A DNA stretch of 64,000 nucleotides from Suillus spraguei (taxonomy: Eukaryota > Basidiomycota > Agaricomycetes > Boletales > Suillaceae): contig JABCPU010000358.1 in NCBI GenBank assembly GCA_016800925.1, positions 1 to 64,000 on the forward strand, written 5' to 3'. Positions within the stretch are counted from its first letter, which is position 1; each line of letters begins with the position of its first letter. Under the pieces are notes generated by a model, which saw only the letters and a program-made list of their open reading frames with translations, was not told the origin of the DNA and did no database searches. A program made the position numbers and the translations under genes. Below are positions 32,347-42,899 of the stretch, piece after piece.

Positions 32347-33101
32347 TGTCATATACCATACTTCTAATCCCAGATCCGACCATATCCGATCAGATCCAAT
32401 CGATTCCATTTCTGTCTGGTCCACAGATCCTGTCCGGATCACCCATCTGAATGTGCTCACTTCTTGCACCTTAACTCCCTTGTGTATATCTGCATCTATC
32501 TCCTTTCATCATTCCTCCTGTTTCCGGTATTCTGGCTGTGTATATTTCTGTCCTGTGTCACTGATCCGTTACCTGTGTTCATTTCCGATTCATACTTACT
32601 GATCCGCTGTGCATTAACTAATCTTCATACATAGCCCTTGGTCCCGGACTTGTTGATTATCCGTCTTAGATACTTACAGTATATAAACCACTTGTAGATC
32701 TCTGTAGAACCTTAGTTCGAATATCATCTTAGATTCTGCTCATTCTGCTTCCTCCGGACTTAAGTCACTTTCCGCTCTAAGTCATCTTCCGAGACTTGGG
32801 ATTGATTCCTATAGTCTATATCTCCGACTCTATCTGTGGATAGTCTATCTCTGTTAGTTTCTAGTTAGGAACTTGTTCCGAAGCTAGTCTTAATCTTCGT
32901 TCTATTCCTACGTTCCAGATAACCTTCGGACGTATCATATCCGATACCTTCAGACGTCCGGATCCATCACACAACTCCTTCCAGATCCTCGGACATATAA
33001 CTTCTCCCTGAAATAAGGGGCATTACTCGGGAAAGGGGCACAGTGCACGAACTGAGGCCAAAGCCGTTCGGATCTCTCTACCTTTGAGTACAGTCTTAAC
33101 A
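32347..33101 (+). repeat. Solo LTR-A in the PIF transposase gene
   Basis: TGTCATATACC ... CAGTCTTAACA, 755 bp, target duplication CTCGG at 32342-32346 and 33102-33106. The transposase frame continues across it (CELG then VHVHVFAKL). Confidence 0.95.
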
Positions 33102-33134
33102 CTCGGAGTGCATGTACATGTCTTTGCAAAACTT

Positions 33135-34616
33135 GGGAATCGGTGGAGATATGGTGGAGATACAAGGCTCACAAAATGGTGACTCATGCGGACAGTTTTT
33201 TGAAATCGGTGGAGATATGGTGGAGATACAAGGCTCACAAAATGGTGACTCATGCGGACAGTTTTTTGACTCAAGTATTTTACAGTAATAACCAGGTATT
33301 CTAGTATTTTGTATGACCTCCCTTGGCTTTAATTACTGCCTCTATCCTTCTAGGCATACTCTCAATTAATTTCTGGCAATCCTCAGCTGTGATCTTCCCC
33401 CATTCCACTGCTACTCTCTCCCAAAGCTCCCATACTCCTTTAGGGGGGTTTTCATAGGCTTGAAGCTTTTTCTTGAGTGTTCCCCAGAGATGTTCAATGA
33501 CATTGACATCAGGAGACTGTGCTGGCCAGTCAAGAACATTGATGTTATGTTCTTCAAACCATTCCCTAGCTCTTCTGGATGTGTGCTTGGGATCATTATC
33601 CTGTTGGAAAATGATATCTTCTTCATCAATCCCTGATTCTGCCAAGCTAGGCAGCAAGTGGTCATTTAAAATGTCCACATACTGCTCAGCATTCATCTTC
33701 CCCTCAACCTCAGCAAGCATTCCCACACCATTCCATCCCATACAGTCCCATTAACCTCTCTGTCTGTTAGGCCATCTCCCTTCTTTTCCATACATACACC
33801 TTCCCATCTGACCCAATCCTATTGATTTTGGTCTCATCTGACCATATAACACGCTTCCAGTCCTCTACAGTCCAGTGTTGATGAGCTAAGGCAAAGGCTA
33901 GTCGAGAAGAGGCTTTTTCTTCTTTGTTACTGCCTTGAGATGAGCTGCCTTGAGAACATTCCTCACAGTTTGTGAAGAGACAGGGGTAGTGATGGTGGAA
34001 TTGATATAATGGGTGGCTTGGACAGCATTATCAGCCTTTCCTGTAGTGATATGTTGGATAATAGCCCTTTTGTCAGTAGAGGTAAGCTTGGATGGACGTC
34101 CTCCACAAGAGTTTTCCTTGTCTGGGTGGCTTTCTTTGATGAACTTGGCCACAGTGGACTTGCATACTCCAGTTCTAGAGGAAATTTGGCGAGCAGAGAG
34201 GCCAGCATAAGACAGAGAGAGGATATTATCTCTTTGAGCAGAGGAGATGGCTTTCATGGTGATTATGACTATGATACATGAGATATTCTGGTTTATATAG
34301 TTAGATATAGTCATAAAATAACATAATGACACCACTTTATAATTTATATAATAGTGGCATGATTTTTATGGTGTCATAAATAATGATTTATATAGTTTTA
34401 ATATACACTCAAAAAACTGTCCACATGAGTCATCATTTTATAAGCCTTATATCTCCACCATATCTCCGCCGATTCCCACGGTGTAGGGCTCAAATAAAAG
34501 CCCTGAAGCCATACTACAATGTGGTATAAGTACGTCCTTGAGGAATTTGTTCATTCTCACACAATATCATAGATAGTGAAAAATGTCAAAACATGCGGCA
34601 GTTTTTTGAGCCACTG
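33135..34616 (-). mobile_element. Tc1-like transposon, copy 2, one end truncated
   Basis: Near-identical to copy 1 at 18654-20232 in reverse orientation. The intact end (CAGTGGCTC...) is at 34616 next to TA, inside an LTR-A. The other end lacks the outer part of its TIR, and the inner TIR is duplicated: a 66-bp unit starting aatcggtggagatatgg occurs at 33138-33203 and 33204-33269. One base is missing in the outer core word (gcggcag for gcggacag) near 34598. Confidence 0.9.
33301..34257 (-). pseudogene. Tc1-family transposase, same lesions as copy 1 plus a 23-bp deletion
   Basis: The HTH part (ATG at 34257, stop at 33898) and the catalytic part (down to 33301) translate identically to copy 1 over their full length, and the first frameshift is shared. 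Compared with copy 1, 23 bases between two CTGTA words are missing near 33745, so the start of the third block differs. FQQDNDPKH and VNVIEHLWG are intact. Confidence 0.88.
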
Positions 34617-35014
34617 TAAGATGATATTCGAACTAAGGTTCTACAGAGATCTACAAGTGGTTGATATACTGTAAGTATCTAAGACGGATAATCAACAAGT
34701 CCGGGACCAAGGGCTATGTATGAAGTGTAATGGAAGTCTATTAGTTAATGCACAGCGGATCAGTAAGCATGAATCGGAAATGAACACAGGTAACAGATCA
34801 GTGACACAGGACAGAAATATACACAGCCAGAATACCGGAAACAGGAGGAATGACGAAAGGAGATAGACGCAGATATACACAAGGGAGTTAAGGTGCAAGA
34901 AGTGAGCACATTCGGATGGGTGATCCGGACAGGATCTGTGGACCAGACGGAAATGGAATCGATTGGATCTGATCGATATGGTCGGATCTGGGATTAGAAG
35001 TATGGTATATGACA
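34617..35014 (-). repeat. LTR-A fragment interrupted by Tc1 copy 2
   Basis: Matches LTR-A from the TA of ctaagatgatatt (its TATA-proximal side) to the terminus ggtatatgaca at 35014. The other half of the LTR should lie left of Tc1 copy 2 but is missing together with the outer TIR and a few host codons, so one deletion probably removed them. Confidence 0.85.
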
Positions 35015-36671
35015 CATTCCAATTCCAAGTCTCTCTCCCTTGAAGAACAACTGGCTATCTTCCTATACACTGCTGTTACCGGCCTGTCAATCAGGCATAT
35101 TGGAGAGAGGTTTCAGCATTCTAATGAGACTATTTCTCGGTGAGTGTTGTTTTTATAGACTTGTTCATTTAACTTATTTGTCTAGATACTTTCAAAGGAT
35201 GCTTGTCATTTTCGCCACTCCCCCGTTCTATTCAAAATATGTATACCTCCCATCAGACAAAGTTTCCCAGAGAATTCGCAAAAACCCCAAATTTTGGCCC
35301 TTCTTCAAGGACGCCATCGGCGCACTTGATGGGAGTCACATACATGTTACACCTCCTGCACTTGAACATGCTGCCTACCGTGATCATAGGGGTCTCATTT
35401 CTCAAAACTGTTTATTTGCGTGTGACTTTGACATGAATTTCACTTATGGCCTCACTGGCTGGGAGGGCTCTGCTACTAATGCACAAGTCTTCAAGGATGC
35501 ATGTGCTAAAGACCTTCATATTCTGGACGGTAAATATTTTTTGGCAGATGCAAGTTATCCTTCATGCCATGGGCTTCTGATCCCATACCATGGTGTTCAC
35601 TATCATCTTGCTGAGTGGGGGCGAGTGAGCATCAGGTGAGTTTATATCCTTCTGAACACCGTCACACACTAATATCAATGAGAGGCCACACAGCAAAAAA
35701 AAATTGTTTAATCTCCATCACACCATGGCAAGAAACATTTTCAAACATATTTTTGGTGTCTTAAAACATCGCTTTCACATTCTTATTCATGTGCCAAGGT
35801 ACAACTTACAAATCCAGGTGCAAATTCCCACTGCTATGTGCACAATTCACGACTTCATATGCTTACATGACCCACAAGAGGGTCCTTTACCGGATGCCTG
35901 TTCAGATGGAGATCTAGCAGAGGATGAGAAGGTAGTTGATGCAGCAGTAGATGAGGAAGAGGCACCAAACAAGATGAACCACTTGTGCAACCATATTGCA
36001 GAAGCTATGTGGGCTCAATACCAGCAGGGTTTGTTTGAACGAGCACTAGCAGGCGATGATGATGTAGACAATGAGGACTTACTTGAATTTGGTGATGGTG
36101 AGAGCGCAGACAAGGACAAAGACATGAATGGTATCAATGCATAGATTATATGTGTACTACAATCAAATGCTACATTTTTGAGACCTTGGAATGATGGTAG
36201 GACAACAGACAACACAATGAGTAAACAGTACAACAACGATGAGAGATAGTGAGACAACAGTGTGAGATACATTGTACAACTTTGAACTGACAAAAGAAGA
36301 CTATCACTACGCCTGCTTCAACACATAATCATCAAGAAGGGCCTTTATATATGAGCGTTGTGCTGCATGTGGGCTCTGCACATAAAATTCCATTGTGCAC
36401 GTGTTGCTTGCAAAGATCAGCAACAGCTTGCCTTGATCCGCCGGTGGCACATCAACATCTTCAGTCTCCATAAGACACATGGCACAATCAAGGGTTGTAG
36501 ATACTGGGGGGGAGGGGGAGCAGGAGCAGGTACAGGTGCAGGTACAGGTGCAGATGAAGATACAGGAGCTGCATTGTTGACAGCCTTGTCAAGAATGTCA
36601 CCGATATGGTTTATGGCACCTTGCATGCCAACAACTGCAGTGGCAGGTGTGAGCTTTGATGCTCGTACTGC

Positions 36672-36923
36672 TGTCACAACCCACAAACAAATTAACGCAA
36701 GGGCAGAGGCTAGGACTCAAACTAAGGTTATCACAAAGAAGATGAAGGAGCAAGGACGTCTTGGATTGCTACTATGTAGATACAAGAGGTTTGAACTAAA
36801 GAACTACTACAGTGAAACTAGCTAACTATATACACATATTAAAACTGAGATGTAAACTGAGTTTGAAAACTACTAGCCAATCATAAATAGAAATGAGAAT
36901 TGTACGATGTGATAGTTGTGACA
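36672..36923 (-). repeat. 3' LTR of Gypsy-C (LTR-C), 252 bp
   Basis: On the minus strand TGTCACAACTATC ... GGGTTGTGACA; the ends are inverted 9-mers (TGTCACAAC/GTTGTGACA). A TATA-like tgtatatag lies mid-LTR, near 36828. There is no second LTR to compare. Confidence 0.8.
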
Positions 36924-36967
36924 TTATTATGACATCATATTCTAGAAGGTTCTAAGATCATGTGATA

Positions 36968-39900
36968 CTATCCTATCTTATCGATAGCATCATAAAAGAT
37001 CTCTTCAACTTCATCAGGAAGTTTGGTTATAGAAGCGGATATGGGAATTTTGATAGGATTTGGGTTTGTCTTAGCATTGGGTTTAGACGCTTTAGGGAAA
37101 TTGAGAAAAGAGTAATGATTTGTATTTGGAATTCGTGACATTACCTCCTCTCTAGGATGAGCATCATTGTGAATGTATGAAGGTCTAATGTTACGTGTTC
37201 TCCGTTTCTTGAAATCTTCTGAATTAAGTATAGAACCTTGAATTCTTTTGGTTTTAGCCGCCATGGGATTCTTTTTATGAAACTCCGCTATAAGAATCGG
37301 AAAATTCTTTACATTTTCTTCTGGTTCCCATGTCGATTCTTCTATTGGATATCCTTCCCATTTTACTCGGTATTGCAGCTTTCCTCAGAATAATTGGCTA
37401 TCTAATACTTCTTCTACAACAAATTCTTCCTGATCGTCAACTATGTCAGGAGGTGGTCGGGTGGGTTGAGAATGAGGGATCATTTGAGATGCATAGTATG
37501 GAGTGAGTAATTGAACGTGGAAAACTGAATGGATTTGATAATTTGCTGGTAATTTCAATTTATAGTTCACTTTGCCAATCTTCTCTAGTATTTCAAAGGG
37601 CCCAAGACGACGATCTGACAATTTTTGACTTGGACGACATTGTTTAATTTTTTTGCATCTAGCCAGACTTTGTCTCCCTTTTTATACTGTGGTGCGTCTT
37701 TTACTCCTTTGTCATAGAACCATTTCATTCATTCATTGACTAGTTTCAAAGTATTTTCCGCATCATCTCTTGCTTCTTTCATTTGATCCACTCTTTCATC
37801 GGCAATGGGAATACGGGAGTTGGAATTAGGAGATATCGTGAATTCTGGATTGTATCCATATAGAACTTTGAAAGGGCTATGACCGGTGACTGTGACTGCG
37901 TTATTATGCGAGAATTCTGCAATCGGCAACCAAGATACCCAATCATTTTGTCTATAAGAGGTAAACAGGTGCAAATATTGTTCAACTTCTTGATTTACAT
38001 GTTCTGTTTGTCCGTCCGTATGGGGATGATAGGTGGTCGAAGCAGACCATTTTGTGCCTAATCTTTTTGACATTTGTCCCATAAATTTTGATATGAACTG
38101 TGTTCTTCTATCTGAAATCACTTTCTTTGGTGTTCCATGATGTTTCCATACATTTTTTAAAAATAGCTCAGCAATTTCCTTCGAGTCTACTTCTTTATTG
38201 GTGGGAATAAAGTGTGCTTGTTTCATAAATTGATCAATGACAACAAAAATGCTATCACACCCTTCACTCTTTGGTAGATCCACAATCAGGTCACATGTAA
38301 TCATTTGCCAAGGTCCTTCTGGAACTTCATTTGGCTGTAAAGATCCCGTCGGTTTACTAGGATAGACCTTTGTTTGTCTGCAATGATCGCAACCATCTAC
38401 ATAGTCGAGAACACTCTTTGTCATCATTGGCCACCAATAGTTTCTGGAAATCAATTCTAAGGTTTTGGCACGTCCAGGATGTCCAGCCGGTGGTGAGTCA
38501 TGAAATAACTCTAGAATTTCTCGGTGGATTTCTTTATCATTTGGAACATAGACCAATCCTCGGAATAACACCAATCCATCTTCAACATTCCATTCTTTGA
38601 CTCCTCTACGCAATTGCACCGGTGCTGCTTTTAGCGTTTCTAGCGCTTTCATCACTTCAGGCTCTCGTTCTGTACATTGTCTAATCTTTTTGAGAAGAGA
38701 TTTTTCTCCTTCTATAAGAACTTGGCCTCTTTTAGCAGCATTGATTTTGAAAAATTCCGGTTTAAGCAAAATGCGATCAGAATTGTCGTTTTCTACCCCC
38801 CCTCTGTGGTCTGATCTCCGAGACAGATGATCGGCCTTATCATTGACTACACCAGGCTTATGTTGGAGTGTAAATTCATACTCCGCCAGGAACAGACTCC
38901 ATCTGGCTTGCCTTCATGTCAATTTTTGACTCGTCATGAAATACTCGAGATTCTTATGATTGGTCCAGATCTCCACAGGATGAGGTGCTCCCTGTACATA
39001 ATGCCTCCACTCTTCTAACGCTTGAATGATTGCCAATAATTCTTTGTCATGAATGTCATAATTTTGTTCTGCATCATTCATTGACTTCGAATAATAAGCG
39101 ACAGGATGCCATAATCCATCTTCCATTTGTTGAGAAAGTACTGCACCAGATGCATAATCAGAAGCATTGGTTTCTATTCTTTTCTTTTTCTCAACATCTG
39201 GCATTACTAGGAGCAGAGCTTCTGTGAATCGTTTCTTCAATTCATCAAATGCATTTTGTTGTTTCTCCGTCCAATTCCATGGAACATCTTTTCTTAGCAA
39301 ATCATTCATTGGTCTGGCTATATCTGAGAACCCCAATATGAATCTTCGATAGAAGTTGGCAAAACCCATGAATGCTTGTATGTCTTTTATGCATTTGGGA
39401 ACAGGCCATTTTAATACTCCTTCTACTTTCACAGGGTCCATAGACACATTGCCTTTTTCCACGATCAACCCTAAGAATTCGACTTTAGACTGTTCAAAAC
39501 TACATTTTTCTGGTTTCAAGAACAGATCATTATCTTTTAATTGTTTGAGTACTTCTCGCATGACTTTTCGGTGTTGCTCCTTATTTCCATTTGTAAAGAC
39601 CAAGATGTCATCGATATAGACAATGACCGTCTTTCCATCAATGAGATCTCTAAATATTTCGTTCATCATGGTCTGGAAAGTTGCTGGAGAATTTGTCAAC
39701 CCAAAATACATTACAGTTGGTTCATGGTGACCAAAAGGCGTTTTGAAGGCTGCCTTCCACTCATCTCCTTCTTTCATCTGAATGTTATTGTATCCCCATC
39801 ATACATCCATTTTGGAGTACATTGTGGCACCAGTTAAAGCATCAATTAGATCTTGAGATCTCAGTACAGGATACACATTTTTAACCATTTTCTCATTGAG

Positions 39901-40965
39901 CTTTCTATAGTCCATTACTGGTCGTAATTTGCCATCTTTTTTGGCCACAAAGAAGAAAGGTGCTGCAACAGGAGATTGTGAATCTCTGATATGTCCCAAT
40001 GCAGTTTCGGCTTTCAACCAATCTTTTGGTGTGTCCATTTCCTTAGGTGACAAAGGATACGGTTTTGCATTCGGTGGAAGATCATTCTCATCTTTGAGAT
40101 CTATCGCATGATCCCATTTCTTTCTTTCAGGAAATCTCTTTGATTCCTCTTCTGAGAATACACCCAGGTAATCGTGAAGCCAGTCTGGAACCATTTCTTC
40201 TACAGACTTTTTCTTCTTAGTAGCTTCCTCTGCTACTTTTTGTTCTGTGGCGATAGAAGCTTTATATCTAATCCATTCATTCTTTGGACTATCTTCATCT
40301 TCTATTTCCTCAACCATCGCCCTTTTCTTCACCATGTCTTCATTGTCATCTTCCTCTTCCGTGGGAATCAGATCTGGCAAGTCACCCTGTTTTTGGGTTT
40401 TATGTTTTTCTCTATTTTTTTTGTCTTTTCTCTTTTTAGTCTCACACTTGACTCGGCATCGTGTAAGAGCAAATCGTCCTGCGTTCCAATCAATCTCCAG
40501 ATTATGATACCTTAGCCAATCTATTCCAATAATGACATCATCGCTTCCTAGATCTGTAACCATGAAGGCTGCTTTATCTTCTTCATGATCTCCAATCTTT
40601 AATCCTATTTCGGCGAATCTTGTCATAGCTCTGGTGGCGTTTAAGGAGCCATCAATGTTTTTGACTGGTATGGGACGCAATAATTTATGACACCGAACAT
40701 CATTGTTCTTCACAAATCTTTTGCTTATAAATAATGTTGATGCACCGCAATCCACAAGTGCTTTTACATCTGCTTGTCTGTTCTTTCCTTTCAGTGTAAT
40801 TGGAATATAAAAATGCTCTGATTTGGATCGTATATACACTTCCATTACATCTGAAAAACTAGAAAGAATAGAGAATTGATTGTTTGGGTCTAGGTCTGCA
40901 GACTCTGACTTCAACCCTTCTAAAAACCCTTGCCTTCTTTGGAGGATGACCAGTCCTTGAACCAT
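36968..40965 (-). pseudogene. Gypsy-C pol: protease, RT, RNase H, integrase, chromodomain
   Basis: Four in-frame TGA codons (39799-39801, 38914-38916, 37729-37731, 37385-37387) and one frameshift in an A run near 37640 break one long frame. Protease VDCGASTLFI near 40750; IIGIDWLRYHNLEIDW near 40520. RT YIDDILVF near 39612. RNase H reads ETNASDYA (AAT at 39166-39168), where the family has the catalytic Asp of TDAS. Integrase has CDHCRQ zinc residues near 38390, a C-D-L-I-V-D-L-P Asp, SDRRTQF and T-E-H-V-N-Q. The chromodomain [14 protein letters not shown] to VKWEGYPIEESTWEPEENV spans 37450-37310. A basic extension of about 100 residues follows to 36968. Confidence 0.88.
40920..40929 (-). promoter_or_regulatory. 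-1 ribosomal frameshift site of Gypsy-C
   Basis: On the minus strand gag ends AAG GGT TTT TAG. The heptamer G GGT TTT is a canonical X XXY YYZ slippery site directly before the stop. The -1 frame continues TTA GAA GGG into pol (F-L-E-G-L-K). Confidence 0.7.
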
Positions 40966-41345
40966 TTAGGCGCGGTTTCTTCTTCGGCAGACGATGCCTT
41001 TACTTGCGCTGGTTTCAGCGCTTCTTTACAGTTCCTAGCCATATGGCCTTCTCCACCGCATCTATAACATTTGAAAGCACCAGGCTTTCCTTGCGGTTTG
41101 GGGGCATTCTTTTGCCTTCCAGAGTTGACATCCATGGCATCACTGTTACTGGGTCCAGCCCTTGATGAAGAAGGAACTCCACTGTTAGACTTAGGGGTCC
41201 ACCAGGTGTTTCGCTTCTTCTCTGCATCCAACTCTTCAAAGTTTTGCCCAATTTCTACTGCTCTTTCAACCAGTTTATTGAAAGTGTTCTTGTCCTTGAG
41301 CGCAACATGAGCGAGTTGTTCTTTGATCTGGGTTTGTAGACCAGA
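40920..41345 (-). pseudogene. Gypsy-C Gag C-terminal fragment with zinc knuckle
   Basis: Frame from LRSGLQTQIKEQLAHVALKDK near 41340 through a linker to C-Y-R-C-G-G-E-G-H-M-A-R-N-C near 41055 (CX2CX4HX4C), then EETAPKWFKDW and a TAG at 40920-40922. The capsid part is missing. Confidence 0.8.
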
Positions 41346-42487
41346 TCGGAGTTTGAGGTGTTGGGTTTAGACATGTTAGGGAAATTGAGAAAGAGTAATG
41401 ATTTGTATTTGGAATTCGTGACAACTGCACTGGTCATTAAGATGTTGCTGTGATGTGCCGATTGTGATTTTTTGACTGGGGGAGGTTCTGATATCAATGT
41501 AGTAGACACCATAGGGCCTGTTAATGATGGATGAGTAGACGTATGGGACATTGTGTCCAGATTGGCCAAGGCATTGTCATGTGTGCATTTTCCAGTGCTG
41601 ATACTAGATGCAAGGGTGGAAGGAGCTGCGATGGGAAGACGAGGGCAGTGAAGTTGATGACAGATTCAGTAGTAACAGGGTGTGCACTAGAACATGCAGC
41701 TGAGACAATGACAGTGGTGGTGGCAGCAACAACATCTTCAACTTCAGGCTCAACATCCTCAGGCAGTACTGGAGCTGCAGCAATGGCTGGAGTAAACACA
41801 TTGTTCCCTTGAGTGCCAGTACCACTTGGCAAAATTTGAGCCAACATGTCATAGAATATCCACCCACTATTAGAAAATTGCCGCAATGAGCTGTGAGATG
41901 TCTGTCAAACATGTTAGAATAGGATGAGTCTGTTAGAACAACTGGACTTACACTTGAACTGACATAGTTGTTGAATATCTCCCGTGCAGCCTCTCCATTG
42001 ATTCCAGCTCCATGCACGTTATCCCAATGAGCACCTGAGACATTACGATAATTCTGAATTTCCCGGTAGATACCTTTGAACTAGTATAGGGGTTATTAGA
42101 GTAGGACTAAGAGGATTGTAATATACTCACCGAGTTCCATTTTTTTCTGCAGCATCTGTTTGTCTTTGGAGGGCTGGCAGTCAGCAGGTTGGCTGATGAA
42201 AGAGCAGCTGCTGCAGAAGTAAATGTAGATGTCTTAAAGTTTCTGCCATCCCCGGCTTCAGAGATATTCTGGAGCAGGTGGGCGAGAAGGGCATTGGTCT
42301 CGGCCACATTCCACTGCACCTTTGCTTCACCAGAATTTGCAGCAGTAGTATCAGTAGCCATAAGGACAGTAGTAAAATGACCGCAGATCGTTACAACAGC
42401 AACAATCAATGAGATAGATCACCTTCCGGAGGTGAGGATCAATCCAGTCCATTGTGGTGCTGGTCAGTAGGTAAGGAAGGTTTGGAC

Positions 42488-42572
42488 TCCAACTGGCCGA
42501 AGCAGTGTGCTGGTGCAACTTACATTGCACCAGATGCACATCCTGGCAAATACCAAGTTACCAACTGACTTC
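42488..42572 (-). repeat. PIF/Harbinger right terminal inverted repeat
   Basis: Reverse complement starts GAAGTCAGTTGGTAACTTGG and ends GGCCAGTTGGAG. Contains the perfect palindrome CTGGTGCAA-CTTACA-TTGCACCAG on the plus strand near 42510-42533. Confidence 0.85.
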
Positions 42573-42575
42573 TAA

Positions 42576-42890
42576 TGATTTCATTGCTTTTGTTGATGAT
42601 ATAGCCTAGTAAGCTCATATGACCTTTCAAGCCCAGTGAAAAATGACAATTTAGAGGTAGATATACATAGATACAGATCGAAAAATATAAGTCCTATGAA
42701 ATTTATCGATCTGTTTTGAGGTCTTTTTCCAAAATGTGACTTTTCGAGACAAAAAGATATAGAGATCGAGAGGAACTTTTCATGCTTAGATAGGATTCTC
42801 GATGGCTTTAGATTTTTAAATACACATTTACATATGAATTATCACTTGATTTGACTTGAAAAACATATTGATATACAAATAATGTGACAA
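42576..42890. other. No gene recognised
   Basis: AT-rich sequence between the PIF right end and the 3' end of the minus-strand gene. Short direct words such as gagatcgag and gatagatcga-like strings, no coding frame. Confidence 0.45.
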
Positions 42891-42899
42891 ATGAGGCTA

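Larger units (their letters stand above)
32090..36144 (+). pseudogene. PIF/Harbinger DDE transposase, interrupted, catalytic Glu replaced
   Basis: Exon 1 to 32346 has PYHTSVLSGEAWVVELL and HPECIWCELGV; it resumes at 33107-33135 as HVHVFAKL after the solo LTR-A. About 8 codons are then lost at the Tc1/LTR-A rearrangement. The frame continues at 35015 as HSNSKSLSLEEQLAIFLY. Introns 35140-35185 and 35636-35684 have consensus ends. D1 lies in I-G-A-L-D-G-S-H-I near 35320, D2 in C-D-F-D-M-N-F-T-Y near 35420. The third catalytic position, normally RNV-I/V-E-R-IFGV, reads R-N-I-F-K-H-I-F-G-V with AAA at 35743-35745. The tail from 35900 is acidic. The enzyme would be dead even without the insertions. 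Confidence 0.85.
36672..41423 (-). mobile_element. Ty3/gypsy chromovirus Gypsy-C with a missing 5' LTR
   Basis: Minus orientation. The target duplication ACTGC lies at 36667-36671 and 41424-41428, so both outer ends are genuine. The 3' end is a 252-bp LTR; the 5' end starts TGTCAC and then continues directly into CGAATTCCAAATAC..., a 60-bp copy of sequence also found near 37082-37144 in the 3' coding region, then a truncated gag. Almost the whole 5' LTR and the N-terminal gag are absent. Confidence 0.85.
36307..42361 (-). pseudogene. PIF/Harbinger accessory gene, Myb/SANT-like DNA-binding protein, split by Gypsy-C
   Basis: ATG at 42361. Exon 1 has W-N-V-A-E-T-N-A-L-L-A-H-L-L and KKWNS, a trihelix/Myb-SANT-like block. 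Introns with GT...AG ends lie at about 42131-42082 and 41951-41902; exon 2 reads FKGIYREIQ...SGAHWDNVHGAGINGEAA. Exon 3 is Ala/Pro/Thr-rich to SAV, then Gypsy-C (36672-41423, target ACTGC). The 3' part resumes as RASKLTPATAVVGMQGAINHIGDIL with a Pro/Ala repeat near 36515-36560 and ends at 36307. In this superfamily the Myb-like protein helps the DDE transposase bind and enter the nucleus. The first two exons look intact; a frame change lies near 36500. Confidence 0.78.
31967..42572. mobile_element. PIF/Harbinger transposon with nested insertions
   Basis: TIRs of about 85 bp at 31967-32053 and 42488-42572, roughly 90% identical by eye, starting GA-GTCAGTT. TAA flanks both ends (31964-31966 and 42573-42575), the 3-bp TWA-type target of this superfamily. 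Inside are two convergent genes, as in PIF/Harbinger elements: a DDE transposase on + (ends 36144) and a Myb/SANT-like protein on - (ends 36307). Later insertions: solo LTR-A (32347-33101), truncated LTR-A (34617-35014), Tc1 copy 2 (33135-34616) and Gypsy-C (36672-41423). Without these the element would be close to 3.5 kb. Confidence 0.88.

Noticed and set aside
32347..35014. The LTR-A pair at 32347 and 35014 as ends of one inverted element
   Set aside because: The left copy has its own CTCGG duplication on both sides, so it is an independent solo LTR; the right copy is a separate, truncated insertion.
36515..36560. CRISPR-like or regulatory repeat of caggtgcaggtacaggtg
   Set aside because: A simple 6-12 bp coding repeat giving Pro/Ala in the Myb-like protein; no spacers.
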